64,000 bases of DNA from Ekhidna lutea (GTDB lineage Bacteria > Bacteroidota > Bacteroidia > Cytophagales > Cyclobacteriaceae). The notes under the pieces are model-generated. The model had not been told where the DNA came from. It worked only from the letters and a program-made list of their open reading frames with translations, and did no database searches. Positions 24,430 to 32,649 of this stretch are shown piece by piece. The stretch's first letter is position 1; each line of letters begins with the position of its first letter. Where the stretch lies: the NCBI RefSeq assembly GCF_900188325.1, contig NZ_FZPD01000002.1, forward strand, positions 744,001 through 808,000, in the 5' to 3' direction. The position numbers and the translations under genes are program-made.

Positions 24430-24813
24430 ATGAAAGAGTATCAGTTAGGAGAGTTTGAAGAAATCGTATTGCTTACGGTAGCCATCTTACATGAGGAAGC
24501 CTACGGCGTTTCAATAAAAGAGGATATTGAAGAACGTCTTAAAAGAAGTGTGAGTGTTAGTGCTTTGCAAACAGCATTGAGAAGGATGGAAAAAAAGGAC
24601 TATTTGAAATCCGAACTTGGGGAAGCCACAGCGATCAGAGGTGGCAAACGAAAGCGATACTTCAAGGTCACTAAGACAGGCAAGGCGGCACTGGATTATG
24701 CTAAAGAGACACGTCAAAAACTTTGGTCAGCCATCCCGGATGTATCATATGAATACGTAAAAGCATGGATAAGCAGCGGAAGACTCCCCCATCCTGGTCT
24801 ACAAAATTCCTAG
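24430..24813 (+). CDS. PadR-family transcriptional regulator
   Basis: 127 residues. A winged-helix domain over about 8-85: LGEFEEIVLLTVAILHEEAY, then GVSIKEDIEERL, LQTALRRMEKKDYLKSELGE, and RGGKRKRYFKVTKTGKAAL (wing). The C-terminal dimerisation helix is short. The last 49 bp overlap the start of the permease gene at 24765 in another frame. The same pairing recurs at 42906-40222 and 44962-47915, so each PadR probably controls its neighbouring permease. The inducer is unknown. Confidence 0.9.
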   Translation: MKEYQLGEFEEIVLLTVAILHEEAYGVSIKEDIEERLKRSVSVSALQTALRRMEKKDYLKSELGEATAIRGGKRKRYFKVTKTGKAALDYAKETRQKLWSAIPDVSYEYVKAWISSGRLPHPGLQNS

Positions 24814-27452
24814 CATGGTTCCTCAAAGAGGACTACTATGAGGACGTGCAGGGAGATTTGGAAGAGGAGTTTAATCAAAAAGCGCAAGGTATTGGACTGC
24901 TACGGGCTAAGCGGTGGTATACCCTTCAAATACTCAGGTTATTTAAACCTGATAAGGTCAAAAAAATAGAAGCTCAAAACTCAATTGAAAAGGAAACGAC
25001 TATGTTTAAAAACTACTTTAAAATCGGACTAAGAAACCTCTGGAAATATAAATCCAGTACGGTAATCAATGTAATCGGTCTCTCTACAGGGATAGCCGCA
25101 TTTGTGCTCATAGCTTTATTTGTAAAAGACGAACTTAGCTATGACAGGCATCATGAGCATGCAGAGAATATCTATCGCGTAACTGTGAAGAACTATACAA
25201 CTGATGGTGATATCAGTCGTCAATGGGCTTTTGCATCGGCGGGACACGCTAAATTATTAAAAGAAGATTATGCTGAAATCACCCATTCAACCAGGTTCTA
25301 TCCATGGGCTTTCCCAGACCTGGAGTACCAGGAACAAACATTTCGTGGCGAACCTGTGATCTTTTGTGATCCTGATGCATTTGAAATTTTTGACTTTAAG
25401 TTTTTGGCCGGCTCTGAAGAGTCCGCATTTCCAGACATCTACTCTTTAGTTCTCACACGTGCCTCCGCAATTAAAATATTCGGCAATGACTGGGAGGAAA
25501 AAAACATTATAGGTGAAACGGTGAGCTTATCACGGGATGATAATGAAGCTCCTTTCAAGGTAACTGCTGTTATTGAAGACATGCCCGATCAGCAACATTT
25601 TCATTTTGACTACCTGGCTCCAATCCGATTTGTGGAAATGATAATGGGAGAAGATGCAGCCAACAATGTTGGAGGAAATTACAATTGGATGACCTTCATC
25701 CGCACCAACCCGGAAGCAGACATTCCAAAATTAACAGAAGCTGCCAATGATGAGTTTTGGGATAAGTACATCGGAAATTTTGATTCCGGTTCAGCTGCAC
25801 GAGACTTTTACGATTTTGAATTTCAGCCACTGCTTGATATCCATTTAAAATCTAACCTGGAAGGTGAATATGAAACAAACGGATCCATAGAGCAAGTGTA
25901 CATTTTTAGTGTTGTAGGTATACTCTTACTACTTGTTGCTTGTGTTAATTATATGAACATCGCTACCTCCCATTACTCCAGACGTATGAAAGAAGTAGGC
26001 GTTAGAAAAGTGATAGGAGCATTTAAATCTTCTTTGATCAAACAGTTTTTATCTGAATCATTATTGGTAGTGATAGTCTCTCTCCCGCTTGCGGTATTGC
26101 TGATTTTATGGGCACTCCCCTATCTCAATGAGTTTATGGAAAAACAGCTTTCATTTAATCCGCTCGTTCAGACAGACATCTTTATGGGGCTCATTTTATT
26201 GATGGTATTAGTAGGTGGATTAGCCGGCCTTTATCCAGCAGTTTTTCTTTCTAAAATCAATCTTGTGCAGGCATTGAAAGGCGAGCAGTCAATGAATTCC
26301 AGTAAATGGAATTTTAGGTCCTTTCTGGTCACATTCCAATACATTGTAACGATCGGGCTCTTGTTTGCAATTGGGGTAATAGAAAGTCAAATGAATTTTA
26401 TTCAAAATTCAGATCCGGGATTTGACAGGGATTATATGGTTACCCTAAGATTACCTCGGGGAGACTATAGCAACGAGACATTTAGAAGTGAGCTTCTAAA
26501 GAATCCACAAATTGAAAAAGCCGCATTTTCTTCCCGGATCCCAACAGGCAGGTTAGCTGATAATTGGGGTTCCCGCTTTTACAAAGGAGACTCTGCAATT
26601 GCCACAAGCTTTAGACTACCAGTAGTTACTGTTGACAAATATTTCCTCGACACCTATGGAATAGACATTTTGGCTGGCGAAAACTTTAGAGATGGAATGG
26701 AAACAGACCTAGTACAGGACACCATGGTAACAGGCTATTACATTATTAATCTGGAAGCTTGCAAGGCATTGGGATTCGAAGACCCAGCTGAAATAGTGGG
26801 ACAAAAGTTAGGCTATGGTCCATCGGAAGGGAGAATCATTGGCGTAATGGATGATTTTCATTTTGAATCATTGCATAGTCCAATCGTACCTACCCTGTTT
26901 CTTACCAGAGATAGATATCGTCGCATTAGTCTCAAAATAGGTGCTGAAGATATTAGAGGAACACTTGATTATATCGAAAATATTTTTGCTCAGTTTGATC
27001 CGGAAAGTGATCCGAATTACCGATTTGTTGATGACCTATTTAATGATCAATATCAAAAAGAGGAGCGACTGGGCACTATGATCAAAGTATTTGCAGTCAT
27101 TGCTATTCTCATTGGGTGTTTGGGGCTTATCGGCATGGTTGGTTTCATTATTGAAACTAAGCTCAAGGAAATAGGTGTTCGAAAAGTGTTGGGTGCGTCC
27201 ACTCAAAATATCTGGATGATTATAAGTAATCGTTTCCTGATACTCATTGCAATTGCATTTATTATTGGATTACCAGTAGCCTATTGGTTTATGAGCGATT
27301 GGCTTCAGGGGTTCGTTTACCGTACCAATATTTCTTTTATGCTAATAGCCATGCCGGTAGTGGTCGCAACCCTGTTGACATTGGCGGCCATTGCTTATCA
27401 AACCTTAAAAGCAACTAGGGTTAACCCTGTGGAGTGTCTAAAAGACGAATAA
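24765..27452 (+). CDS. FtsX/MacB-type ABC transporter permease with N-terminal prefix domain
   Basis: 895 residues. The start at 24765 is supported because residues 8-45 (PPSWSTKFLAWF ... YYEDVQGDLEEEF) match the other two loci. A cytosolic prefix (1-75) leads to the first membrane helix (about 95-118), a MacB-like periplasmic domain (about 130-360), an FtsX domain of three helices (about 380-500) with KEVGVRKVIGA, a second periplasmic domain (about 540-770), and a second FtsX block (about 775-890) with KEIGVRKVLGAS. It is thus a tandem two-FtsX protein. The ATPase is not encoded beside it. Export of lipids, peptides or drugs is the family role; the substrate is unknown. Confidence 0.9.
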   Translation: MDKQRKTPPSWSTKFLAWFLKEDYYEDVQGDLEEEFNQKAQGIGLLRAKRWYTLQILRLFKPDKVKKIEAQNSIEKETTMFKNYFKIGLRNLWKYKSSTVINVIGLSTGIAAFVLIALFVKDELSYDRHHEHAENIYRVTVKNYTTDGDISRQWAFASAGHAKLLKEDYAEITHSTRFYPWAFPDLEYQEQTFRGEPVIFCDPDAFEIFDFKFLAGSEESAFPDIYSLVLTRASAIKIFGNDWEEKNIIGETVSLSRDDNEAPFKVTAVIEDMPDQQHFHFDYLAPIRFVEMIMGEDAANNVGGNYNWMTFIRTNPEADIPKLTEAANDEFWDKYIGNFDSGSAARDFYDFEFQPLLDIHLKSNLEGEYETNGSIEQVYIFSVVGILLLLVACVNYMNIATSHYSRRMKEVGVRKVIGAFKSSLIKQFLSESLLVVIVSLPLAVLLILWALPYLNEFMEKQLSFNPLVQTDIFMGLILLMVLVGGLAGLYPAVFLSKINLVQALKGEQSMNSSKWNFRSFLVTFQYIVTIGLLFAIGVIESQMNFIQNSDPGFDRDYMVTLRLPRGDYSNETFRSELLKNPQIEKAAFSSRIPTGRLADNWGSRFYKGDSAIATSFRLPVVTVDKYFLDTYGIDILAGENFRDGMETDLVQDTMVTGYYIINLEACKALGFEDPAEIVGQKLGYGPSEGRIIGVMDDFHFESLHSPIVPTLFLTRDRYRRISLKIGAEDIRGTLDYIENIFAQFDPESDPNYRFVDDLFNDQYQKEERLGTMIKVFAVIAILIGCLGLIGMVGFIIETKLKEIGVRKVLGASTQNIWMIISNRFLILIAIAFIIGLPVAYWFMSDWLQGFVYRTNISFMLIAMPVVVATLLTLAAIAYQTLKATRVNPVECLKDE

Positions 27453-27473
27453 ATAAGAAGCGAAAATTCAAAG

Positions 27474-27507
27474 AAGCCATCTGTGTTTTGCGGATGGCTT
27501 TTTTTAT
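27474..27507 (+). terminator. Terminator of the first PadR/permease operon
   Basis: AAGCCATC-(11 nt)-GATGGCTT followed by seven T. Confidence 0.9.
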
Positions 27508-27533
27508 TTGCACAATCGCAATAACTTCAAACC

Positions 27534-28229
27534 ATGATTGATAAAGTAGTAGCCAATGCGGAAGAAGCCATCCGCGGAATTGAAGATAATATGACACTCA
27601 TGCTCGGCGGTTTCGGGCTATGTGGCATCCCAGAAAACTCCATTGCCGCTCTTGTGAAATCAGGAGTAAAAGGACTTACGTGTATTTCTAATAATGCAGG
27701 AGTGGATGATTTTGGTCTCGGACTCTTACTTCATAAACGACAAATCAATAAGATGATCTCTTCTTATGTTGGCGAAAATTCCGAGTTTGAGAGACAAATG
27801 CTGAGTGGCGAACTAGAAGTAGATCTTATTCCCCAGGGATCGCTCGCTGAGCGTTGCAGAGCTGGTGGTGCAGGTATACCTGCATTCTTCACTCCGGCTG
27901 GATACGGAACAGAGGTAGCTGAGGGAAAGGAAGTAAGGGAGTTTGACGGCAAGCCACACATTTTAGAATCGGCTCTAACCGCTGATTTTGCTATTGTAAA
28001 AGCATGGAAAGGCGATAGGGCTGGTAATCTCATCTTTAAAGGAACAGCACGGAACTTCAACCCACCCATGGCGATGGCTGGTAAGATCACTATAGCTGAG
28101 GTAGAAGAATTGGTAGAACCCGGTGAGCTTGACCCCAACTTCATTCACACACCGGGAATTTTCGTTCAGCGGATCTTTCAAGGTGAGAAATACGAGAAAC
28201 GAATTGAACAACGAACAATTAGAACTTAG
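27534..28229 (+). CDS. scoA: Succinyl-CoA:3-ketoacid CoA-transferase subunit A
   Basis: 231 residues, the normal size of a class I CoA-transferase alpha subunit. Family landmarks are [13 protein letters not shown] near residue 23, [17 protein letters not shown] near 52, [20 protein letters not shown] near 101, and [17 protein letters not shown] near 177. With subunit B it moves CoA from succinyl-CoA to acetoacetate (or the reverse), linking ketone-body and fatty-acid breakdown to the TCA cycle. ScoB follows after 91 bp in the same direction. Confidence 0.95.
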   Translation: MIDKVVANAEEAIRGIEDNMTLMLGGFGLCGIPENSIAALVKSGVKGLTCISNNAGVDDFGLGLLLHKRQINKMISSYVGENSEFERQMLSGELEVDLIPQGSLAERCRAGGAGIPAFFTPAGYGTEVAEGKEVREFDGKPHILESALTADFAIVKAWKGDRAGNLIFKGTARNFNPPMAMAGKITIAEVEELVEPGELDPNFIHTPGIFVQRIFQGEKYEKRIEQRTIRT

Positions 28230-28320
28230 TTGATTGGTGAATTGGTTGATTAGTCCTGCTAAGATTAAAACCAATTGCAAATCCAATTAACTAATTACTA
28301 ATTATCTAATTAACCAAATT

Positions 28321-28974
28321 ATGCTTGATAAAGACGGAATAGCGAAACGAATCGCACAAGAACTGGAAGACGGATGGTATGTAAATCTTGGCATTGGAAT
28401 ACCGACGCTGGTAGCCAACTACATCCCTAAAGGAATTGATGTAGAGTTTCAATCGGAAAATGGATTACTAGGCATGGGTGGCTTTCCCACAGAAGAGCAA
28501 GTGGATGCTGACCTTATTAACGCCGGGAAACAAACAGTCACAACATTACCCGGAGCATCGATTTTCGATTCTTCTACCTCTTTTGCCATGATCAGAGGGC
28601 AGCATGTCCAACTGACTGTTCTTGGAGCTATGGAAGTAACGGATACAGGAGATATAGCCAACTGGAAAATACCAGGAAAAATGGTAAAAGGCATGGGTGG
28701 TGCGATGGACCTGGTAGCTTCTGCAAAGAACATCATTGTCGCAATGATGCATACAAACCGAGCAGGCGAATCCAAGCTTCTTTCTGAATGCACGCTACCC
28801 CTCACCGGAGTTAAGTGTGTAAATAAAGTCGTGACTAACCTTGCCGTTTTAGATATCACGGAGGAAGGATTTAAACTAAGAGAACGAGCTCCCGGCGTGT
28901 CTGTAGAAGAAATCAAAAATGCAACCGCAGGAAGACTTGTAGTGGAAGGAGAAATTCCTGAGATGAAAATTTAG
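28321..28974 (+). CDS. scoB: Succinyl-CoA:3-ketoacid CoA-transferase subunit B
   Basis: 217 residues. Motifs are [20 protein letters not shown] near residue 18 and [10 protein letters not shown] near 44, whose Glu is the catalytic residue that forms the enzyme-CoA thioester. [19 protein letters not shown] and [10 protein letters not shown] are also standard. The 91-bp gap to scoA holds AT-rich direct repeats (variants of AATTAACTAATTA) and no gene. The active enzyme is an alpha2-beta2 complex in the cytoplasm. Confidence 0.95.
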   Translation: MLDKDGIAKRIAQELEDGWYVNLGIGIPTLVANYIPKGIDVEFQSENGLLGMGGFPTEEQVDADLINAGKQTVTTLPGASIFDSSTSFAMIRGQHVQLTVLGAMEVTDTGDIANWKIPGKMVKGMGGAMDLVASAKNIIVAMMHTNRAGESKLLSECTLPLTGVKCVNKVVTNLAVLDITEEGFKLRERAPGVSVEEIKNATAGRLVVEGEIPEMKI

Positions 28975-28996
28975 CTCATGCACAGTTAAGTTCGTT

Positions 28997-29004
28997 TACC
29001 TTTG
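28997..29004 (+). promoter_or_regulatory. -7 box TACCTTTG close to the cvfB-like start
   Basis: Matches TAnnTTTG and ends 6 bp before the ATG at 29011, so transcription would begin at or next to the start codon (leaderless or near-leaderless). No clear -33 box. Confidence 0.4.
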
Positions 29005-29010
29005 CAACCT

Positions 29011-29835
29011 ATGCATGTAGGCGAATATCAAACACTCATGGTGGATCGATTAACTGATCCGGGGGCGTATCTTACAGATGGAAGCACGGATGTCCTCCTC
29101 CCCACCAAATACATCCCAAATGGCACAAAAAAAGGCGAAAAGCTAAAGGTATTTGTCTATCGTGATTCAGAAGATCGGATCATCTGCACTACACAAACAC
29201 CTTATGCCACAGTTTTTGAGTTTGCCTATCTGAAGGTAAAAGATGCAGGTAGTGTCGGAGCATTTTTGGATTGGGGGATAGATAAGGATTTACTCATCCC
29301 GTTTTCAGAGCAGAAAAATAAACTTCGAACAGGTCAATGGTGCCTGGTCTATATCTTTCTTGATGAAAAGACGGACAGACCGGTGGCTACAGCCAAGGTA
29401 GCAAAGTATTTCAGTGATGAGATTGATGTAGAAGAGGGCGAGGAAGTGGACTTGCTTATTACCAACACCACTGACCTGGGTGTGAATGTAGTGGTGAACA
29501 ATCAATTCAAAGGCTTGATCTACGAGAACGACCTCTTTCATGATGTGCTAGAGGGAGATAAGATAAAAGGATTTGTGAAAGCTGTGAGACCTGATGGCAA
29601 GCTGGATATTAGCCTAAGGAAGGAAGGTCTTGAAAATCTGGAAGCTGGTGCTCAGCAAATTTTAAACGAGCTTAAAAACAATGATGGCTACCTCCCTCTT
29701 CATGATAAAAGTGATCCGAATGAAATTCAATCACTGCTTCAAATGAGTAAGAAGAACTTCAAACGATCGGTTGGAATTCTTTATAAAGGGAAATTAATTT
29801 CACTAGAAAAAGACGGGATTAGATTAGTCAAATAA
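29011..29835 (+). CDS. CvfB-like RNA-binding protein with S1-type domains
   Basis: 274 residues from ATG at 29011; the frame also opens at a TTG in 29002 inside the -7 box, which I reject. Successive OB/S1-like units: LVDRLTDPGAYLTD near 10, a second unit beginning FEFAYLKVKDAGSVGAFLDW near 75, a third near 150 (VDLLITNTTDLGVNVVVNN, then GLIYENDLF and GFVKAVRPDGKLDISL), and a C-terminal winged-helix-like part. CvfB proteins bind RNA and affect virulence or stress genes in Firmicutes; the role in Bacteroidota is not defined. Confidence 0.85.
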   Translation: MHVGEYQTLMVDRLTDPGAYLTDGSTDVLLPTKYIPNGTKKGEKLKVFVYRDSEDRIICTTQTPYATVFEFAYLKVKDAGSVGAFLDWGIDKDLLIPFSEQKNKLRTGQWCLVYIFLDEKTDRPVATAKVAKYFSDEIDVEEGEEVDLLITNTTDLGVNVVVNNQFKGLIYENDLFHDVLEGDKIKGFVKAVRPDGKLDISLRKEGLENLEAGAQQILNELKNNDGYLPLHDKSDPNEIQSLLQMSKKNFKRSVGILYKGKLISLEKDGIRLVK

Positions 29836-29861
29836 AAAAGCCTCACAGTAATCTGTGAGGC
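29834..29861 (-). terminator. Terminator at the convergent gene end
   Basis: A perfect nine-base stem GCCTCACAG-TAAT-CTGTGAGGC. The T run is on the minus strand, so it serves the gene at 29885; it also touches the stop of the plus-strand gene. Confidence 0.9.
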
Positions 29862-29884
29862 ATATAGTTTGATCTCTTATTTAA

Positions 29885-30370
29885 CTATTCCTCAGATTCT
29901 TCCTCCTCCTCAGTAGCACTTTCATTTTTCAATCCTTCGTAGATGGCCTGATATCTGGTTTTGATCTCGTCATTAGACTTTAATTCCTTCTTCAATGAAT
30001 TATAAAGACCAGCACCAATATCCCCTTTGATTTTGCCTATGTATACTTCCTTAAAGGATGAAGTCATTGAGTCGTAGCTTGTTTGAATCTGTTCAAAAGC
30101 AACTAACTCCTCATCTGTCACTTCAAACTTCTGAAGCTTCAAAGAGTCTCCACCTGCACTTTTGATCTTAACAAATCGAGCGGCTTCAAGTGTTTGATCA
30201 TTGTTAATCCAACCATTATAGGTTTCTGTCATTACTTCTTTTTGCTTTTCAGCCCAAACCATCACGGTTGCATACTTCGTCAACTCCTCATCGCTAAACG
30301 TTATTTCTTCCTGCGCATTTACAACACCGAAGTATGCGATCATGCATATCATTAAAACTGCTTTCTTCAT
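29885..30370 (-). CDS. Secreted helical protein, DUF4168-like
   Basis: 161 residues. Signal peptide 1-19 (ending VNAQ). The mature part is helical and acidic: two comparable segments beginning FSDEELTKYATVMVWAEKQK and VTDEELVAFEQIQTSYDSM, then KELKSNDEIKTRYQAIYEGL, and an all-acidic tail. The SDEEL...YA pattern resembles DUF4168 periplasmic proteins; this is a weak match by eye. Single gene with its own terminator. Confidence 0.6.
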   Translation of the reverse strand: MKKAVLMICMIAYFGVVNAQEEITFSDEELTKYATVMVWAEKQKEVMTETYNGWINNDQTLEAARFVKIKSAGGDSLKLQKFEVTDEELVAFEQIQTSYDSMTSSFKEVYIGKIKGDIGAGLYNSLKKELKSNDEIKTRYQAIYEGLKNESATEEEEESEE

Positions 30371-30462
30371 CGTTCTCTATAGGGTTTTAGTTTTAAAAAT
30401 GGCAAGTATATATAATAGAAATGAACCATTTCATCTCATCAAAAGATCATTTGGAAAACAAC

Positions 30463-30486
30463 AAAAAAGCCGACATTTCTGTCGGC
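30463..30486 (-). terminator. Terminator of the coiled-coil/MscS operon
   Basis: On the minus strand GCCGACA-GAAA-TGTCGGC followed by six T, just after the stop codon at 30512. Confidence 0.9.
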
Positions 30487-30511
30487 CATATGGAAGATTG
30501 GGAATAACCAA

Positions 30512-30868
30512 TCAACTTTTGAACTTATCGAACAGGTACGAAAACCCATTCTTAATTCCAGTGTATGCTGTTTCAGTTTCATCTTTCAGATCATTAATCT
30601 TAGCTGAAGCTTCACCTTTTACTTCACTCCACTTGCTTTCACTAGTCTCACGTATCTTTTGATAATGATCCAAAGCTTCATCTTTTTTTTGTTTGAGTAG
30701 ATCAACCCTATTTTCATAGGTCACGCGTGCAGACTGCTCTACATCAGAAGCTTTTTCTTTTAAGAAATTGATCTTTTCCTCAAGCTTATCAGCAAAAGTC
30801 TTGATACTTTCTTCGTATTTATTCTTTTGATTTATGTATGCTTCGTTTATAATATTTAGTTCTTCCAT
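30512..30868 (-). CDS. Small soluble coiled-coil protein
   Basis: 118 residues with no signal peptide or membrane helix; continuous heptads from about residue 10 to 100 (KYEESIKTFADKLEEKINFL ... EVKGEASAKINDLKDE). It resembles small apolipoprotein-like stress proteins in layout. The gene follows mscS by 35 bp on the same strand and ends at a terminator, so the two are likely co-transcribed and this protein may be linked to osmotic or envelope stress. Function unknown. Confidence 0.65.
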   Translation of the reverse strand: MEELNIINEAYINQKNKYEESIKTFADKLEEKINFLKEKASDVEQSARVTYENRVDLLKQKKDEALDHYQKIRETSESKWSEVKGEASAKINDLKDETETAYTGIKNGFSYLFDKFKS

Positions 30869-30903
30869 GGTTATTTAAAATTTTCAGGTTCCGTAAATGT
30901 TTC

Positions 30904-31833
30904 TTATTGATTAACAGATTCTTTTTTATATCCGTTCTTGGAGGACACTTGCATATTCATATCTGATAATGTCTCCCCTCCTTTTATTCCAAAATCCAGT
31001 GTTCGTATTGGAAATGGGATTGTAATATCATTTTCATCATATGCTTTCTTCACTGCCATAATCGCCTGACTTCTTGCTTCGAGAAAACCAGGTTGGTCCG
31101 GATACTTAATCCAAAACTGTAGCACGTAATTAATGGAACTATCTCCAAAACCTGTATAAAAAAGCTTTACTTCAGAATTGTCCATGATGAACGATTGTGA
31201 CTCCACAGCTTCCACAGCCAGCTCCTTGGCTTTCTCAAGATCATCACCATAAGAAACTCCACACTCCAAATCAATTCTACGTTCGTTGGTCTTGGTATAA
31301 TTAGTGAGTGCATTCTGAAATATCTTCCTGTTTGGGATTATGACATGTAATCCCTGAAAGGTTTTGATGATGGTTACGCGAAGGTTGATCTCCTCCACTG
31401 TACCCATGAAATCATCTACTTTAATAATATCTCCAGGTTGAATAGGTTTTCGGATCGCTATTAAAACACCGGAAATGAAATTGGCCGATATATCCTGGAA
31501 AGCGAAACCAAGAGCCAAACCAATGATACCAGCACCGGCTAACAATGAAGTCACAGTTTGTTTTAGGTGTAACACGTTCAATGCCACCATGAGTCCTATA
31601 GCAATTACTGTGATATATACTGTGGTACTAAATAAATTTCGAATAGCCGGATTGTCATAAAATTTCTTGAAAACCCGATCTGATAATAACCTTACACCTC
31701 TTGCTAAAAAGAAAAATAACACGAGCACAACTATCGCTACCACAAAGTTTGGTAGCATGGCCGTTAGCGACTCAAGCCATCCCTGAAGTTTATCCGTTAA
31801 AATTTCTACTGCTTTAGTTATTCCAAATTCCAT
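30904..31833 (-). CDS. Small-conductance mechanosensitive channel (MscS family)
   Basis: 309 residues. Three membrane helices (about 28-48, 69-90, 95-130). The pore helix region reads SLLAGAGIIGLALGFAFQDI, with the Gly/Ala pattern of MscS TM3; the beta domain follows (RKPIQPGDIIKVDDFMGTVE, IPNRKIFQNALTNY), then the alpha-beta vestibule to residue about 285. It opens under membrane tension to release solutes during hypo-osmotic shock. It heads a two-gene operon with the coiled-coil protein. Confidence 0.93.
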   Translation of the reverse strand: MEFGITKAVEILTDKLQGWLESLTAMLPNFVVAIVVLVLFFFLARGVRLLSDRVFKKFYDNPAIRNLFSTTVYITVIAIGLMVALNVLHLKQTVTSLLAGAGIIGLALGFAFQDISANFISGVLIAIRKPIQPGDIIKVDDFMGTVEEINLRVTIIKTFQGLHVIIPNRKIFQNALTNYTKTNERRIDLECGVSYGDDLEKAKELAVEAVESQSFIMDNSEVKLFYTGFGDSSINYVLQFWIKYPDQPGFLEARSQAIMAVKKAYDENDITIPFPIRTLDFGIKGGETLSDMNMQVSSKNGYKKESVNQ

Positions 31834-31972
31834 ATTTAAAAAGTCGTTGTTAATACAACTATTTTATATGAAAAAACTATTCCAGAGTCTTTAAAAGTAC
31901 ATTCAGGGTATGAGGAAGTGGATGAGGTATTATGAGTTTTTCTCGAAATGAGAAAGTTTTTACTAATCAAAG

Positions 31973-32000
31973 AAAAAACCCCGATGAAAATTCATCGGGG
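31973..32000 (-). terminator. Terminator of the HTH gene pair
   Basis: Stem CCCCGATGAA/TTCATCGGGG with a two-base loop and a T run on the minus strand, about 105 bp after the last HTH gene. The remaining bases of the 31834-32106 gap show nothing further. Confidence 0.85.
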
Positions 32001-32106
32001 CAGCCTTAGTCGTCACTTTTGACGAACTTTCCTAGTTGTTTCATTAATTAGAAGTTGAAGATAGAAATTACCCATTTCCTTATCAATACCTAACATGGGG
32101 TATTCT

Positions 32107-32313
32107 TTAATCAAGCTGTGTTAATATTCGAGCCCAATCTGCCTGGTTTTTAATTTGAAGCTTAATGCGTATATTTTTCCTGTAAGCATCATAGGTGTGT
32201 ACACTCATGCTCATCTTTTCTGCAATTTCGCTTCGTGAATAGCCTTTGCTTACCCATTGGATTAGCTGCGTTTCACGATCACTTAATGAGGCAATTACAT
32301 TCTCTTTGTTCAT
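32107..32313 (-). CDS. Stand-alone LuxR-type HTH protein, copy 2
   Basis: 68 residues consisting only of a GerE/LuxR DNA-binding domain: LSDRETQLIQWVSKGYSRSE, IAEKMSMSVHTYDAYRKNIR, KLQIKNQADWARIL. The usual V-x-T-V-x-x-H recognition start is replaced by SVHTYDAYRKNI. There is no receiver or ligand domain. About 70% of residues match the neighbouring gene at 32353, so this is a tandem duplication. Similar DNA-binding modules occur in two-component regulators, and this one may act by heterodimerising or competing. Confidence 0.85.
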   Translation of the reverse strand: MNKENVIASLSDRETQLIQWVSKGYSRSEIAEKMSMSVHTYDAYRKNIRIKLQIKNQADWARILTQLD

Positions 32314-32352
32314 AGATATGCGGTTGTGATATTAAAAGAGGAATTACCTTAA

Positions 32353-32568
32353 TCAGCTTGCTATCTGATACAACACCCTACCCCAATCTGCATGATTTTT
32401 AATCTGTAGTTTATTTCGAATATTTTTTCGATACCCATCGTAAGTATGGATACTCATGGCCATTTTGTCTGCTATTTCACTCCGTGTATAGCCTTTGCTT
32501 AACCACCTAATCAACTGAATTTCGCGGTTATTAAGCTTTTCTTCGATGATTGTGCTAGTTGTTTCCAT
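32353..32568 (-). CDS. Stand-alone LuxR-type HTH protein, copy 1
   Basis: 71 residues, again only a GerE-type HTH: LNNREIQLIRWLSKGYTRSE, IADKMAMSIHTYDGYRKNIR, KLQIKNHADWGRVL. It is upstream of its duplicate by 39 bp on the same strand. The 7TM-LytTR regulator gene ends 81 bp upstream on the same strand, so the three could be one regulatory cluster, though separate transcription is possible. Confidence 0.85.
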   Translation of the reverse strand: METTSTIIEEKLNNREIQLIRWLSKGYTRSEIADKMAMSIHTYDGYRKNIRNKLQIKNHADWGRVLYQIAS

Positions 32569-32649
32569 ACCCCTAATTAAGTGCCCTTACTTCGGTAAAA
32601 ACAAACTTTTGTCGTGAGTGACATATAGCTTGACGTGAAATGCAGAAAT